Program-made: the position numbers and the translations under genes | Shown here: piece after piece, positions 9,508-19,202 of the stretch | Numbering within the stretch: the stretch's first letter is position 1 | Layout of the letters: each line of letters opens with the position of its first letter | Source: Acinetobacter gerneri DSM 14967 = CIP 107464 = MTCC 9824 | GTDB taxonomy: Bacteria > Pseudomonadota > Gammaproteobacteria > Pseudomonadales > Moraxellaceae | Direction: 5' to 3' | Assembly: GCF_000368565.1 (NCBI RefSeq) | Contig: NZ_KB849544.1 | Coordinates: 720,536 to 769,576 of the forward strand | Length of the DNA stretch: 49,041 bases | Notes under the pieces: generated by a model | What the model saw: the letters and a program-made list of their open reading frames with translations, nothing else | What the model was told of the DNA's origin: nothing | Databases searched by the model: none

Positions 9508-11028
9508 TTAAAAGGTATATTGGACTTGAGCTTGTAGCTCATTGGTGGCTTTTTGAGTTGCATTTTCAACGTCAAAACCATAATGATTAAGCTGCAATTG
9601 AAGCTTGGTCGTTTGTGCAAAAAAGAAATTCAACCCTAAAGAATGGATGTCATATTGCCCAATACGGCCACTAGTACTATCTAGGTAATCTTTTTGGTTG
9701 GTGTTTGGATCGAAACGATCAAAGCGGTAATAGGCCTGTATCGACTTTGGCCAGAAGTCATCAAATTTGGCATTAGACTTGATGCTGTTATAAAACTGGT
9801 CACCTAATGTATAGAACAGCGTAAATGTATGACCTTCAGCTTTTGCTTGTTTTATTGAGGCTGAAGTTGTATCTATATAATCAGTTTTCCCTTGAACATA
9901 CTCGTAAGTAACGCCAAATGGGGCATGGTTATAGTAAATATCTAAGCCCAAGCGATCACGTTTAGCATGACTATCACTCAAACCTGATCCTGAGATTTTG
10001 CTGGTACCCTTGATATAAGATGCGCCAAACTTTAACTCACGAAATATGCTGGCATAGTCCACTGGTAAAGTGAAAGCCAAACGCCCAATATAATCTTTAC
10101 CATTATTTTCATCTGTCTTATTACTGCCATTACCGTTGGTGACACCGATTGCATATTCAAGCAATGGCGCACGATAATTTGAGCCAAAATCAACAAAAGG
10201 TTTGATATCGCCACGGGCAATTAAGCCATTTTGACGGGTAAATAATCCCAAATAAGTTGATGCAGCCGCGGTAGTAATGGTTGGGCGTAAATCTTCTGGA
10301 GATTGAACATCCAAACCAAAAGGCAACAATTGCTGTCCTAAAGTAAAATTCAGCTTAGGCGTTTCTAACCCTGAGTTAGTTGAAAAAGCGTTATAACGAA
10401 CAAATGCATCCAATAAATTAAAATTACTATTGTTGCTTCCATCATTACGTTTGTTATATCCATAGGAAAGTTGGTAATCTAAATTTTTACCTTCGTTATA
10501 ATCACGATATAAGTTTCCACGGACACCGATTAATGCTGTTCCAATATCAAAAGTTGATTTAGTTGAGCTAATCACACCTGTCTTATCAAACGCTCTACCT
10601 TGTAATTGAACGGTCCCATACAAGGTTGTATCTCGCGTTGATTTCACCGTTTGTCGTTCATATTGACGGGATTGATCATATTTATAATTTTCTAAATCAC
10701 TTTTTAAACCATCAATATCATCTGTTGTTGCATTTGTCGCACTAGCAAGATTAGCCTCTTCTGAAGCATCTGCGGAGAATGACTCTATATTTTTGGATAA
10801 ATCTTGAGCATTGCTTGCTGAATTTACCGAGTTTATTTCAGCTTTTTTAAATGCTAGGTTTTGTGATTCAACAGCATCCAAACGGTGCTGTAAAACATTA
10901 AGTTGTTGACGCAATGCCTCTAATTCTTTCAATAGTTTTGTATCATCTGCAAAACTAAGTGAGGATGTTGTCGCTAGAATTACCCCTATCGCAACATTTA
11001 AACTGGTTTTTCTCATTCTCTCATTCAC
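9508..11028 (-). CDS. DcaP-like outer-membrane porin
   Basis: Trimeric outer-membrane channel of 506 residues. It has a Sec signal (residues 1-27), then a coiled-coil segment LKELEALRQQLNVLQHRLDA at residues 33-52, then a disordered Asn/Ser/Ala-rich linker and a beta-barrel ending in the aromatic residue F (AQVQYTF). This order matches the DcaP family, used by Acinetobacter to take up small anionic compounds. Its place directly after the first gene of the operon suggests it is the dedicated outer-membrane entry port. The start may instead be the second Met (residue 5). Confidence 0.85.
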   Translation of the reverse strand: MNERMRKTSLNVAIGVILATTSSLSFADDTKLLKELEALRQQLNVLQHRLDAVESQNLAFKKAEINSVNSASNAQDLSKNIESFSADASEEANLASATNATTDDIDGLKSDLENYKYDQSRQYERQTVKSTRDTTLYGTVQLQGRAFDKTGVISSTKSTFDIGTALIGVRGNLYRDYNEGKNLDYQLSYGYNKRNDGSNNSNFNLLDAFVRYNAFSTNSGLETPKLNFTLGQQLLPFGLDVQSPEDLRPTITTAAASTYLGLFTRQNGLIARGDIKPFVDFGSNYRAPLLEYAIGVTNGNGSNKTDENNGKDYIGRLAFTLPVDYASIFRELKFGASYIKGTSKISGSGLSDSHAKRDRLGLDIYYNHAPFGVTYEYVQGKTDYIDTTSASIKQAKAEGHTFTLFYTLGDQFYNSIKSNAKFDDFWPKSIQAYYRFDRFDPNTNQKDYLDSTSGRIGQYDIHSLGLNFFFAQTTKLQLQLNHYGFDVENATQKATNELQAQVQYTF

Positions 11029-11106
11029 TTCAGTATATAAATATCAAACAAAGCATCCCCTACCCCATGCCAAAGGCACGAGGTTCATTTATAAGGAAAT
11101 AGAAGA

Positions 11107-12618
11107 CTAAGCTGCTTGGTTCTTTTTCAGTTTTTGTTCAACTTGAGTGCCTTTAAAGAAATCAGGATTATTTTCTGTATAAAAGCGATAAGGATTGTCA
11201 AAGACTAGTGCTTTAAAATCTTGTTCGGTAATTGCACCTTCTCGAACCAAATCGTAAGACTCTGCCAATGGTTCAGTCAGTTCAGGCACATCCCAATGTC
11301 CTGAATCAGAGGAATAAAGTGCATTCACTTTTTTACCAAATGGGTTGGCTTTAGGATTAAGTGCTCCTACAATCGTCCGATCATCAGCTTCATTTCCAAA
11401 ATAAAAATTAGGCACCCAACGATCATAAATATCTTCAATTTTTTCGATTTTAGCCAATGCAAAATCATTGATTTCATGAGGATTTTGTTCACGATAACGA
11501 AATGATGATGCTACCCCAAAAACACTTTCAATAATTTGATCATCGCTATATTCACGACCCTTGAATAATTCAGCTCCATATTTATGATACAAATCAATGA
11601 TTAATTGGCGATCGATATTGGCTGGATTATATTGTTGAACATGCTCATTGCCCCTTTTTTCAAAGCGATCAACTAAATGCGTTAACACATTCGAACCCCA
11701 AGCAGCACCTGCTTCCAATAAAGCAACACGCAATTTAGGGAATCGTTCAGTTACGCCTCCAAAAAATAATGCTTTTGCCAGAGCTTCAGACGCGTCGGCA
11801 AAATGATTGATATGATTAAACATATAATTGCTAGGCGAATTACGTGCGACCCAACTTTGACTGCCTGAATGTGTCGATAAATTAATCCCCAATTCAATAC
11901 TTTTTTTCCAAAACGGATCGTAGTTATGCTCACTATCAATCCCAAAAAAATCTAACCAATAAGCATAACGACGCAATTCAGCATCTTCAGGATATTTTTC
12001 AGCGATGGACTTCACAGGACGACGTATAGCACCAGGGATCAAAGCAGTTTTTAAACCCAAAGTATTTACTGCATATTCTAATTCTTCAATCCCTTCCTCA
12101 GGAGTATGCAAAGGAATTGCAGCAATTGGAGTTAGACGATCCGCATAGGGACGATAAATATCCGCATGATAATGATTTACAGCTCTGGTCAAAGTTCTAC
12201 GTAAATCTTCATTTGAAGAGTTGATCGGAAATAATGAAATATTAGGATAAAGTACGGCAAAGTCCGTACCTAATTCCTCTAAACGCTCATGTAAAAGAGC
12301 TGGTAAGGATACAGTCGCTAAATCATAACTATTTTGTGCAGGTAATGCCCAAAATGGTGGGCGAAACAACCTTTTATCAAACCGTTCTTGTGGTGTCGCT
12401 TTATACCATTCTGCTGCTAGAACATTTAGTCCATTATTAGTTAAATGTTCACGAAATAAATCTACAATTTTTGCACCACCGTATTGCGCAATATAATCTT
12501 CGATAAGCGGACTAAACTCATTAGTATGAATATCTGTATCGATTACAGGATAATCTAACTGCGCACGTACTTCGGCTGATCTTGATTTCTTTACTATTGG
12601 GTCTTTTAAAATAGTCAT
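11107..12618 (-). CDS. Amidohydrolase-family metal-dependent hydrolase or decarboxylase
   Basis: Cytoplasmic enzyme of 503 residues of the amidohydrolase-2 (ACMSD-like) family. Visible landmarks are IDTDIHTNEF near the N-terminus (a DxxxH form of the first metal site), STHSGSQSW in the middle, GVTERFPKLRVALLEAGAAW (the family hallmark helix and strand) and SSDSGHWDVPE carrying the late metal-site Asp. The first His-x-His motif is degenerate, as in several decarboxylases of this family. It is the first gene of the operon, starting 41 bases after a sigma54 promoter with GGAAA ahead of its ATG. It probably acts on the imported compound, but the reaction cannot be stated. Confidence 0.82.
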   Translation of the reverse strand: MTILKDPIVKKSRSAEVRAQLDYPVIDTDIHTNEFSPLIEDYIAQYGGAKIVDLFREHLTNNGLNVLAAEWYKATPQERFDKRLFRPPFWALPAQNSYDLATVSLPALLHERLEELGTDFAVLYPNISLFPINSSNEDLRRTLTRAVNHYHADIYRPYADRLTPIAAIPLHTPEEGIEELEYAVNTLGLKTALIPGAIRRPVKSIAEKYPEDAELRRYAYWLDFFGIDSEHNYDPFWKKSIELGINLSTHSGSQSWVARNSPSNYMFNHINHFADASEALAKALFFGGVTERFPKLRVALLEAGAAWGSNVLTHLVDRFEKRGNEHVQQYNPANIDRQLIIDLYHKYGAELFKGREYSDDQIIESVFGVASSFRYREQNPHEINDFALAKIEKIEDIYDRWVPNFYFGNEADDRTIVGALNPKANPFGKKVNALYSSDSGHWDVPELTEPLAESYDLVREGAITEQDFKALVFDNPYRFYTENNPDFFKGTQVEQKLKKNQAA

Positions 12619-12658
12619 CAGGTTTCCATATTTTTCATATTTTGACCCTACTCATATG

Positions 12659-12674
12659 GCAATATGCATGCCAA
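12659..12674 (-). promoter_or_regulatory. Sigma54 (-24/-12) promoter of the uptake operon
   Basis: Read on the minus strand the sequence is TTGGCATGCATATTGC. The GG and GC dinucleotides are exactly 10 bases apart and the match to the consensus TTGGCACG-N4-TTGC is one mismatch. The GC is 41 bases before the ATG at 12618, giving a transcription start near 12648. A sigma54 activator gene lies at the other end of the same operon, which strongly supports the call. Confidence 0.85.
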
Positions 12675-12696
12675 AAATTTAAACCATTGTTTTATA

Positions 12697-12786
12697 TTGA
12701 TTAATCAAATTAATTCAGATTAAATCTGTTGGAATTACCACTCAAATCTTGCTGATATTTCAACATTTGTGTATTTAAAATCAGCA
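12697..12786 (-). promoter_or_regulatory. Candidate activator binding sites upstream of the sigma54 promoter
   Basis: Three inverted repeats lie about 50 to 140 bases upstream of the predicted start: TTGATTAATCAA (12697-12708), CAGATTAAATCTG (12716-12728), and a split pair TGCTGAT/ATCAGCA (12750-12756 and 12780-12786). This is the usual distance for enhancer sites of sigma54 activators. Short AT-rich palindromes arise by chance, so individual sites are uncertain. Confidence 0.45.
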
Positions 12787-13006
12787 TGTTTTTTTATTTT
12801 TTTTTGATATGTCTTGCTTAGTGATGGCATTTATTCTACGAATAAATAACCTTGTATAGTAGAAATTTTTTTAACTCTATTCTGTATATCATGTCTAAAT
12901 TGTACTAGCTCAGACCTGATCGGACAGTTACCCATTTTTTAATGGTGACTATCAGATTAAATTTGAGATAAATTTTTCAAGGACCTAAACTATCCAAATG
13001 ATCTGC

Positions 13007-13564
13007 CTACTTTTGAAGCCATTCAGCACACTCTTCTTCATAAGTATTCAAATTATAGGTTCCTTCTATTCCTTTTTTTGAATGACCCAGTACAGCTTCT
13101 GCAACATCTGTGGGACAGCCAAATCTTGGTAAGTTTGTTCTTATAGTTCTTCTCAAATCATGCTGATTCCAATCCTCCATATCTTTTGGCCAAAGCTGGT
13201 GTTTCTGAAAATTATGGTTTTTAGCGCGATCCTCACCTTTTAGAATCCATTTAGCTTCAGTTATACCTGCTTCAGCTAAAGACATATTGGGATAGTTCCC
13301 TAATGTAATTTTTTTCAAGGAATTATCTATAGGACTTCTATAACGATAAACAAAGCTTTTAAGACCTGTTTTACCACAAACAACCCTTAAACCAATATAT
13401 TCACCAATGTCACATTGATCTGCATCACCAATTTTCATCTTATCTATAGCACGGGCTGATAGTGCAACTTTCTTTTTGCTGTTTATTTCTTCACTCGTAT
13501 CAGTATTCCTTTTTGTGAATAGGCTTCTATTTGCTAAGATGGAAGCTTGAGAAATCCACCTCAT
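13007..13564 (-). pseudogene. P4-type tyrosine integrase with internal deletion
   Basis: The 185-residue frame joins two ends of a site-specific integrase that is normally about 400 residues. Residues 30-95 are the N-terminal arm-binding domain (LSARAIDKMKIGD, then GLRVVCGKTGLKSFVYRYR and KKITLGNYPNMSLAEA). Residues about 130-185 are the end of the catalytic domain: HDLRRT with the catalytic His and Arg, LGHSKKGIEGTYN with the active-site Tyr, and a C-terminal EECAEWLQK. The core-binding domain and the first catalytic Arg are missing, with the join near residue 125, so it cannot recombine DNA. It marks a lost genomic island next to mutS. Confidence 0.8.
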
Positions 13565-13716
13565 TTCTCACTCACTTTTGACTTAATTGCCACATAAAAA
13601 AGCTACTCTTTTTTTATAGACTAAGTCATATTTGCATTAAAGCTGTTAAAGTTGGTTGGATAACCAAACCTTCAAAATCAATTTATTTATTTCTTAAATT
13701 TAAGGACTTAAAAAGC

Positions 13717-16350
13717 GTGATTGATCCAAAAATCGTAGCAGATATCTCCTCCCACACCCCAATGATGCAACAATTTCTAAAAGTAAAAATGGAGCATCCA
13801 CACTCTTTGCTATTTTATAGAATGGGTGATTTCTACGAGTTATTTTTTGATGACGCTAAAAAAGCCGCAAAATTACTGGGTATTACGCTGACCCACCGTG
13901 GCAAAACCAATGGTGAACCCATTCCTATGGCTGGTGTTCCCTTTCATGCTGCCGAAGGATATTTGGCACGATTGGTCAAAGCTGGTGAAACTGTCGTCAT
14001 TTGCGAACAAATTGGCGAAGTAACAGGAAAAGGTCCTGTTGAACGAGGTGTGGTCCGCATCCTGACCCCAGGTACATTGACTGATGATGCGCTCCTCACT
14101 TCACACCAAAGTTCCAACCTCATTTCACTCTGTTTCAAACAAAATGAAATTGGTATCGCACTTTTAGACTTGAGTGCGGGTATTTTCAAAGTTCAACAAC
14201 AAATTTTTAAACCTGAATTATTGCCTTTGGAATTGGCTCGTTTAATGCCGAGTGAAATCCTGATCGATGAAGATTTGGTTGATCCAAATATCATTGAGCA
14301 AATCAAAAAGCAGATAGAATGTCCAATCACCAAAAGACCCAATGTTGACTTCAATCTCAACAATGCCGAAAAAACGCTTTGTGATCAATTTGCTGTTTCT
14401 ACACTTTCTGGCTTTGGTATCGATCATCTCGCTCTAGCCAAAGCTGCTGCAGCATCACTAATTCATTATGCCAAAGAAACACAAAAAACAGCTTTACCTC
14501 ACATTCGCTCGATCAAGCTTGAACAAAGCACCGATTTTATCGCGCTTGATCCAGTTACGCGTCGCAATTTAGAAATCATTGATCCGCTATTTGAACATGG
14601 TACTTCATTATTTTCATTGATCAATGACTGTAAAACAGCTATGGGCAGTCGTTTGCTGAATCGCACACTGATGCAGCCTTTAAGAGATACCGTTATTTTA
14701 GACAATCGACTGGATGCGATTGATGCCCTGCTCAAAGGCTATCATGAAGCCCCTGTTCGAGATGTGCTGAAAGAAATCGGTGATATTGAACGTGTGCTCA
14801 GTCGGGTCGCTTTAGGCAGTGCTCGTCCTCGTGATTTGGTTCAACTACGTCAAGCTTGTGCCCAAATTCCTTATCTACGTGATGCCATTGAATCAGTTGT
14901 TTCAAAACAAGCAGTCAAACTCATCGATCAACTCAATGAAGAATTGGGTGATTTTAATGGTTTACATCAACATTTGATGGCCGCAATTGTTGAAAATCCA
15001 CCTGTTCTTTTACGAGATGGAAATGTCATTGCGGAAGGTTTTGATGAGGAACTCGACGAACTTCGTAAAATCCGTGATCATGCAGGTCAGTTCCTGATTG
15101 ATCTTGAAGTCAAAGAACGTGAAAATACGGGTATTAATACCTTAAAAATCGGCTATAACCGTGTCAGTGGTTATTATATAGAATTGACCCGTGCTCAAGC
15201 AGAACAAGCACCAGACCATTATATTCGTCGTCAAACTCTTAAAAATGCTGAACGTTATATCACTCCAGAGCTAAAAGCATTTGAAGATAAAGTTCTTTCG
15301 AGTGAATCTCGAGCACTGGCACGTGAAAAAGCATTATTTGAACAATTGCTTGAAAATTTACGTGAAGACATAGCCAATTTACAAATGATGAGTTCCGCAA
15401 TAGCACAGATTGATTTGCTTGCAAACTTTGCTCACCAAGCGCGTTTGCAAAACTGGGCTCGTCCAGAATATAGCCTTGAAATTGGCGTAAAAATCATTGC
15501 AGGTCGTCATCCAGTCGTTGAGTCACTTAGTAAAACACCATATACCCCGAACGATACGCTGCTTGATTTTAATCACCGAATGGCGATTATTACTGGTCCA
15601 AACATGGGTGGTAAATCGACCTTTATGCGCCAAACGGCTTTGATCAGTTTACTGGCCTATTGTGGTAGTTTCGTTCCAGCAAAGACAGCAATTCTCGGTC
15701 CAATTGACCGTATTTTCACACGTATTGGTTCTGCGGATGATTTATCTTCTGGTAAATCAACATTTATGGTGGAAATGACCGAAACCTCACAGATTTTGCA
15801 TCATGCTACTAATCAATCGTTGGTATTGATGGATGAAGTTGGTCGTGGTACTAGTACCTATGATGGTTTGTCACTCGCTTGGGCATGTGTGCTTGATTTA
15901 ACCAAACGGATCAAATGCTTATGTTTATTTGCGACACATTATTTTGAGTTAACTGAGCTTGCCAGCGAGACCGCAATTGATAACTATCATGTAACTGCCA
16001 AGGAACTCAATGGCAATCTGATTTTATTGCATAAAGTACAGCATGGCCCTGCCAGCCAAAGTCATGGTTTACAAGTTGCCAAGCTTGCGGGTATTCCTGC
16101 AAGTGTCATTAAAGATGCACAAAAACGCTTAAAAATATTGGAAAAGCAACAGCAAGAACAGCTCAATCATAGCGTGCAAAATGATTTATTTGCTCAAGTG
16201 GATCATGAGCAGATCATTGAGCAGGTTATTGAGGTGGAAAAATCATCCCCTGCACTCGATGCACTTACACTTTTGGATGTCGATGATCTTTCGCCACGTG
16301 AAGCTTTAGAAAAGTTGTATGAACTTAAAAATCTGTTAAATGCTGAATAA
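13717..16350 (+). CDS. mutS: DNA mismatch repair protein MutS
   Basis: Mismatch-recognition ATPase of 877 residues, full length. It starts at a GTG with AAGGA about 10 bases upstream. The N-terminal mismatch-binding motif GDFYELF is present near residue 40. Walker [10 protein letters not shown] and Walker [17 protein letters not shown] lie in the last third, and the C-terminus carries the usual dimerisation helices. It stands alone on the plus strand and is followed by its own terminator at 16413. Confidence 0.98.
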   Translation: MIDPKIVADISSHTPMMQQFLKVKMEHPHSLLFYRMGDFYELFFDDAKKAAKLLGITLTHRGKTNGEPIPMAGVPFHAAEGYLARLVKAGETVVICEQIGEVTGKGPVERGVVRILTPGTLTDDALLTSHQSSNLISLCFKQNEIGIALLDLSAGIFKVQQQIFKPELLPLELARLMPSEILIDEDLVDPNIIEQIKKQIECPITKRPNVDFNLNNAEKTLCDQFAVSTLSGFGIDHLALAKAAAASLIHYAKETQKTALPHIRSIKLEQSTDFIALDPVTRRNLEIIDPLFEHGTSLFSLINDCKTAMGSRLLNRTLMQPLRDTVILDNRLDAIDALLKGYHEAPVRDVLKEIGDIERVLSRVALGSARPRDLVQLRQACAQIPYLRDAIESVVSKQAVKLIDQLNEELGDFNGLHQHLMAAIVENPPVLLRDGNVIAEGFDEELDELRKIRDHAGQFLIDLEVKERENTGINTLKIGYNRVSGYYIELTRAQAEQAPDHYIRRQTLKNAERYITPELKAFEDKVLSSESRALAREKALFEQLLENLREDIANLQMMSSAIAQIDLLANFAHQARLQNWARPEYSLEIGVKIIAGRHPVVESLSKTPYTPNDTLLDFNHRMAIITGPNMGGKSTFMRQTALISLLAYCGSFVPAKTAILGPIDRIFTRIGSADDLSSGKSTFMVEMTETSQILHHATNQSLVLMDEVGRGTSTYDGLSLAWACVLDLTKRIKCLCLFATHYFELTELASETAIDNYHVTAKELNGNLILLHKVQHGPASQSHGLQVAKLAGIPASVIKDAQKRLKILEKQQQEQLNHSVQNDLFAQVDHEQIIEQVIEVEKSSPALDALTLLDVDDLSPREALEKLYELKNLLNAE

Positions 16351-16412
16351 ATGTTCATTTAAGTCATATTAAAGGTAATGAATTTTTTTAGATAAGCATT
16401 TTAAGATATGAG

Positions 16413-16441
16413 AAAAGCATTCAAATTTGAGTGCTTTTTTT
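16413..16441 (+). terminator. Terminator of mutS
   Basis: Hairpin with arms AAGCATTCAAA/TTTGAGTGCTT (one T-G wobble pair) followed by a T run, about 60 bases after the mutS stop. Confidence 0.85.
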
Positions 16442-16525
16442 AATTATCGAACAAAAAAACGATCTACTTATACAGTTTTTATCAAAATTAGCAGTCGTGC
16501 ATATAACAAATATCAATAAAAGCGA

Positions 16526-16555
16526 TTGTTAGTTCAGTGCTTTTTTGCCTAAAAT
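16526..16555 (+). promoter_or_regulatory. Sigma70-like promoter of fdxA
   Basis: TTGTTA and TAAAAT separated by 18 bases, about 43 bases before the fdxA ATG. Both boxes are near consensus and nothing else in the gap competes. Confidence 0.5.
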
Positions 16556-16597
16556 AGCGTTTAGTAATTAGAACCATATTTTTAGGTAGCTGACGCC

Positions 16598-16921
16598 ATG
16601 ACCTTTGTTGTCACTGAAAATTGCATCAAATGTAAATATCAAGACTGTGTTGAAGTTTGTCCAGTAGATTGTTTCTATGAAGGTCCTAACTTCCTTGTGA
16701 TTAACCCAGATGAATGTATCGACTGCGCACTTTGTGAACCAGAATGCCCAGCCAATGCGATTTTCTCAGAAGATGAACTACCTCAAGGTCAAGAAGTCTT
16801 TATCGAGTTAAATGCTGACCTTTCACAAAAATGGCCTAACATTACCCAAATTGGCGATCAACCTGAAGATCGTGAAGAGTGGAATGGTAAACCAGACAAA
16901 TTGCAATATCTTGAAAAATAA
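16598..16921 (+). CDS. fdxA: Seven-iron ferredoxin FdxA
   Basis: Small cytoplasmic electron carrier of 107 residues that binds one 3Fe-4S and one 4Fe-4S cluster. Cysteines lie in [17 protein letters not shown] and in [12 protein letters not shown], the arrangement of Azotobacter-type ferredoxin I. The acidic C-terminal tail of about 50 residues is also typical. It is a single-gene unit with its own promoter and terminator. Confidence 0.95.
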   Translation: MTFVVTENCIKCKYQDCVEVCPVDCFYEGPNFLVINPDECIDCALCEPECPANAIFSEDELPQGQEVFIELNADLSQKWPNITQIGDQPEDREEWNGKPDKLQYLEK

Positions 16922-16927
16922 TTGCAG

Positions 16928-16957
16928 AAAAAAGATCAGCTCAGCTGGTCTTTTTTT
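16928..16957 (+). terminator. Terminator of fdxA
   Basis: Hairpin AAAAGATCAGC-TCA-GCTGGTCTTTT with seven T following, directly after the fdxA stop. Confidence 0.92.
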
Positions 16958-17054
16958 ATACGTTAAAAGTACATTTCCTTGCAAAAAAGTCAAATTATCT
17001 CCATCAATCTAGACTAAAATAGCCAGTCATTTAGCAAAAATTATATTTCTCATA

Positions 17055-17774
17055 ATGAAACATATTTTGAAGGGGCTGCTCGCAGTCAGTATCGTCCCAG
17101 TTATGATGATCGGATGTACCTCATCCCCTCAAAAAACACCAACAGCAACAACACCCGGCCATCGTATTTTTATACCACAAGAACAAGTGATTATTGATCG
17201 CCCAATTCCACCAAAAATCACCCCTGCTTCTTATTTAACTTGGTTATCACAAAACAATAATCGTACACAAGTTCTCGAATATGAGCGTTACTTAGAAAAA
17301 AATGGTGTGGGAAATGTCGTCCCAAGTTTTGAATTGATGCGTACAGCACGTGATTGGGAAAAATGTGGCAAAAGCCAATATATGGTTCCAAACCGTGAAC
17401 TTTGGGGCAATCAAATTTCAACTCTTCGTGTTTTCAAATACTTAATCGCCTCAAAAACATTAACAGATTTTGAAGTGACTTCGGTTTACCGTGACCTACC
17501 TCTCAATCAATGTGCAGGTGGTGCTGGCTCTTCTCGCCATTTATTTAATTCTGCTATGGATTTTCGTATTGGCCCTGCCAATCCATCGCCACAAGATTAT
17601 AGTTTTATTGAAAATACAAAATACAAACTATGTCAATTTTGGGCGCAACATGGTCAAAGCTTCAACATGGGCTTAGGACTCTACGCATCAGGACAAATTC
17701 ATATTGATACCCAAGGTTATCGAACTTGGGGACCTGACCATAGCCGTAACAGTTCAATGTGCAGCAATTTTTAG
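17055..17774 (+). CDS. Lipoprotein with M15-type peptidase domain
   Basis: Envelope protein of 239 residues. The signal peptide ends in lipobox MMIGC (Cys21). The C-terminal half has the zinc-site pattern of D-Ala-D-Ala peptidases of the M15 family: SRHLFNSAMDF (a HxxxxxxD motif) and later GQIHIDTQGYRTWG with the second His. Cysteines at NQCAGG and MCSNF could form disulfides. It probably trims peptidoglycan peptides or is a regulator of such activity. It is flanked by terminators on both sides, so it is transcribed alone. Confidence 0.82.
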   Translation: MKHILKGLLAVSIVPVMMIGCTSSPQKTPTATTPGHRIFIPQEQVIIDRPIPPKITPASYLTWLSQNNNRTQVLEYERYLEKNGVGNVVPSFELMRTARDWEKCGKSQYMVPNRELWGNQISTLRVFKYLIASKTLTDFEVTSVYRDLPLNQCAGGAGSSRHLFNSAMDFRIGPANPSPQDYSFIENTKYKLCQFWAQHGQSFNMGLGLYASGQIHIDTQGYRTWGPDHSRNSSMCSNF

Positions 17775-17810
17775 ATCTAAAATTCAAAATCAAGATAATT
17801 GAATATAGAC

Positions 17811-17837
17811 AACCAGAAACCGTTCTGGTTGTTTTTT
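17811..17837 (+). terminator. Terminator of the M15-type lipoprotein gene
   Basis: Perfect hairpin AACCAGAA-ACCG-TTCTGGTT followed by GTTTTTT. Confidence 0.92.
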
Positions 17838-17915
17838 ATGCATCAATTTCAGCTAAAATTGCACTCTTGATTTAAAAGTTTAAAATGCAGTTAATATTTT
17901 TAAGGTGACACTGTT

Positions 17916-18581
17916 ATGCAACAAATGTGGTCAGAAATCGACGCATATATCGAATCACATTTAATTCCTGAAGACCCTATTCTCACGCAGACGCTGAAGA
18001 ATACGGATGAAAAAGGATATCCTGACCATTTAGCAGTTGCAGCCAATCAAGGCATGCTTTTACAAATGTTAATCCAGATGAACAAATGTAAACGTGTACT
18101 TGAACTGGGAACTTTTGCAGCATATAGCACTATGTGGCTTGCTCGTGCCCTGCCTGATGATGGGTATATTTTGACAATCGAGGGTCGTGATACGCATGCT
18201 GCTTTAGGCCAAGAAAATATCGACAATGCCAAACTCCCACAAACAGTTGAACTAAAAGTTGGCCGTGCTGCTGATATTTTACGAGCACTGCCTAGTGATA
18301 CCGAAGCTTTCGATTTTATTTTTGTGGATGCTGATAAACAAAGCTATCCTGAATATTTAGAATTGAGCCTTGATCTTTCACATTCTGGTACTGTGATTGT
18401 ACTTGATAATGTCATTCGTGCTGGCGACATCCTTGATCCTGAAAATCACAAACCAAGTATCGAAGGTATCCGTGAAATGTATCAAGCCATGCAAAATCAC
18501 CCTAAAATACTATCTTGTACAGCTCTACAAACTGTAGGCTCTAAAGGTCATGATGGCTTTGCAATTGCGATCGTAAAATAA
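17916..18581 (+). CDS. SAM-dependent O-methyltransferase
   Basis: Cytoplasmic methyltransferase of 221 residues of the caffeoyl-CoA/catechol O-methyltransferase family. The SAM-binding loop reads VLELGTFAAYSTMWLARALP (near residue 61). The metal-site region FDFIFVDADKQSYPEYLEL and the following GTVIVLDNVIRAGD are conserved. An AAGGTGA ribosome site precedes the ATG. The methyl acceptor is not predictable. It is transcribed alone. Confidence 0.92.
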   Translation: MQQMWSEIDAYIESHLIPEDPILTQTLKNTDEKGYPDHLAVAANQGMLLQMLIQMNKCKRVLELGTFAAYSTMWLARALPDDGYILTIEGRDTHAALGQENIDNAKLPQTVELKVGRAADILRALPSDTEAFDFIFVDADKQSYPEYLELSLDLSHSGTVIVLDNVIRAGDILDPENHKPSIEGIREMYQAMQNHPKILSCTALQTVGSKGHDGFAIAIVK

Positions 18582-18616
18582 AGTTATATAAAGACTGAAT
18601 CATAAATAAATCATTT

Positions 18617-18644
18617 AAAAAGACCAATTAGTTTGGTCTTTTTA
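18617..18644. terminator. Bidirectional terminator
   Basis: Hairpin AAAGACCAA-TTAG-TTTGGTCTTT with A and T runs on both sides, between the methyltransferase gene and the convergent immunity locus. Confidence 0.88.
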
Positions 18645-18744
18645 AAATTTGAGTTCATCAAATATAAGATCTTCATCCAAACATCTCAATTAACCCTTTA
18701 TTACATTATTTAAATCAATTATAAAAATAGATAAAAATTAAAAA

Positions 18745-19202
18745 TTATTTATTCACCCCAACTAGCTCCCCATAACTAATCCCTACATTTTCACAACCCA
18801 ACGTAGCAGATACACACTTAAAACTACTATCTAACACAACTTTAAATTTCGAAATTTTATGATCGCTTTTTAAAATTTCTGCATAATAAGTATAACGCTT
18901 ATTTTTATTATCATAAGTTATTTGATCACCCCTTATATAATCCAAACCTCCCCCCTCACTATCCGCTGTCGAATTTATTATCTTTATAGTTGCAACTTTA
19001 TTTTCCTTAACACTATATAAAACAGCGTCTGCTTCAGATACTCTATAAGGAGATTTCACATAATTAATTTCATAATTTTTCCTTATTCTAACACCAGTTA
19101 CTATACTCCCATCATAAAGCAAGTGCATATTCACATCAGCATTTACTGGCAAAATATCGTTATAGACATTATATATTTTATTATTATTTAATATTTGAAC
19201 AC
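18745..19202 (-). pseudogene. C-terminal part of a frameshifted, probable T6SS immunity protein
   Basis: No family recognised. This frame has no convincing start: the first possible start, a TTG at 19152, has no ribosome site. The reading frame stays open upstream of that TTG, through GVQILNNNKIYN, straight into the A8 tract where the upstream frame ends. The predicted product is beta-rich with two cysteines near the end (KCVSATLGCENVG), as in a periplasmic protein with a disulfide. Read together with 19203-19445, it gives one secreted protein of about 233 residues. One extra A in the tract, or a -1 ribosomal slip, would restore the frame. Confidence 0.65.

Larger units (their letters stand above)
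12619..13006. other. 388-bp control region of the sigma54 operon
   Basis: No gene of credible length. It holds the sigma54 promoter and several inverted repeats (separate entries) on the operon side. On the far side, near 12920-12955, is an imperfect hairpin (CATT/AATG core with a GTTACC/GGTGAC outer pair) next to the end of the broken integrase. The latter may be a remnant of a mobile-element end, but this is not supported further. Confidence 0.6.

Noticed and set aside
11029..11106. A second sigma54-like element (GG and GC about 10 apart) before the porin gene
   Set aside because: The -12 half lacks TTGC and the C after GG is missing. The porin is better explained as part of the same operon transcript.
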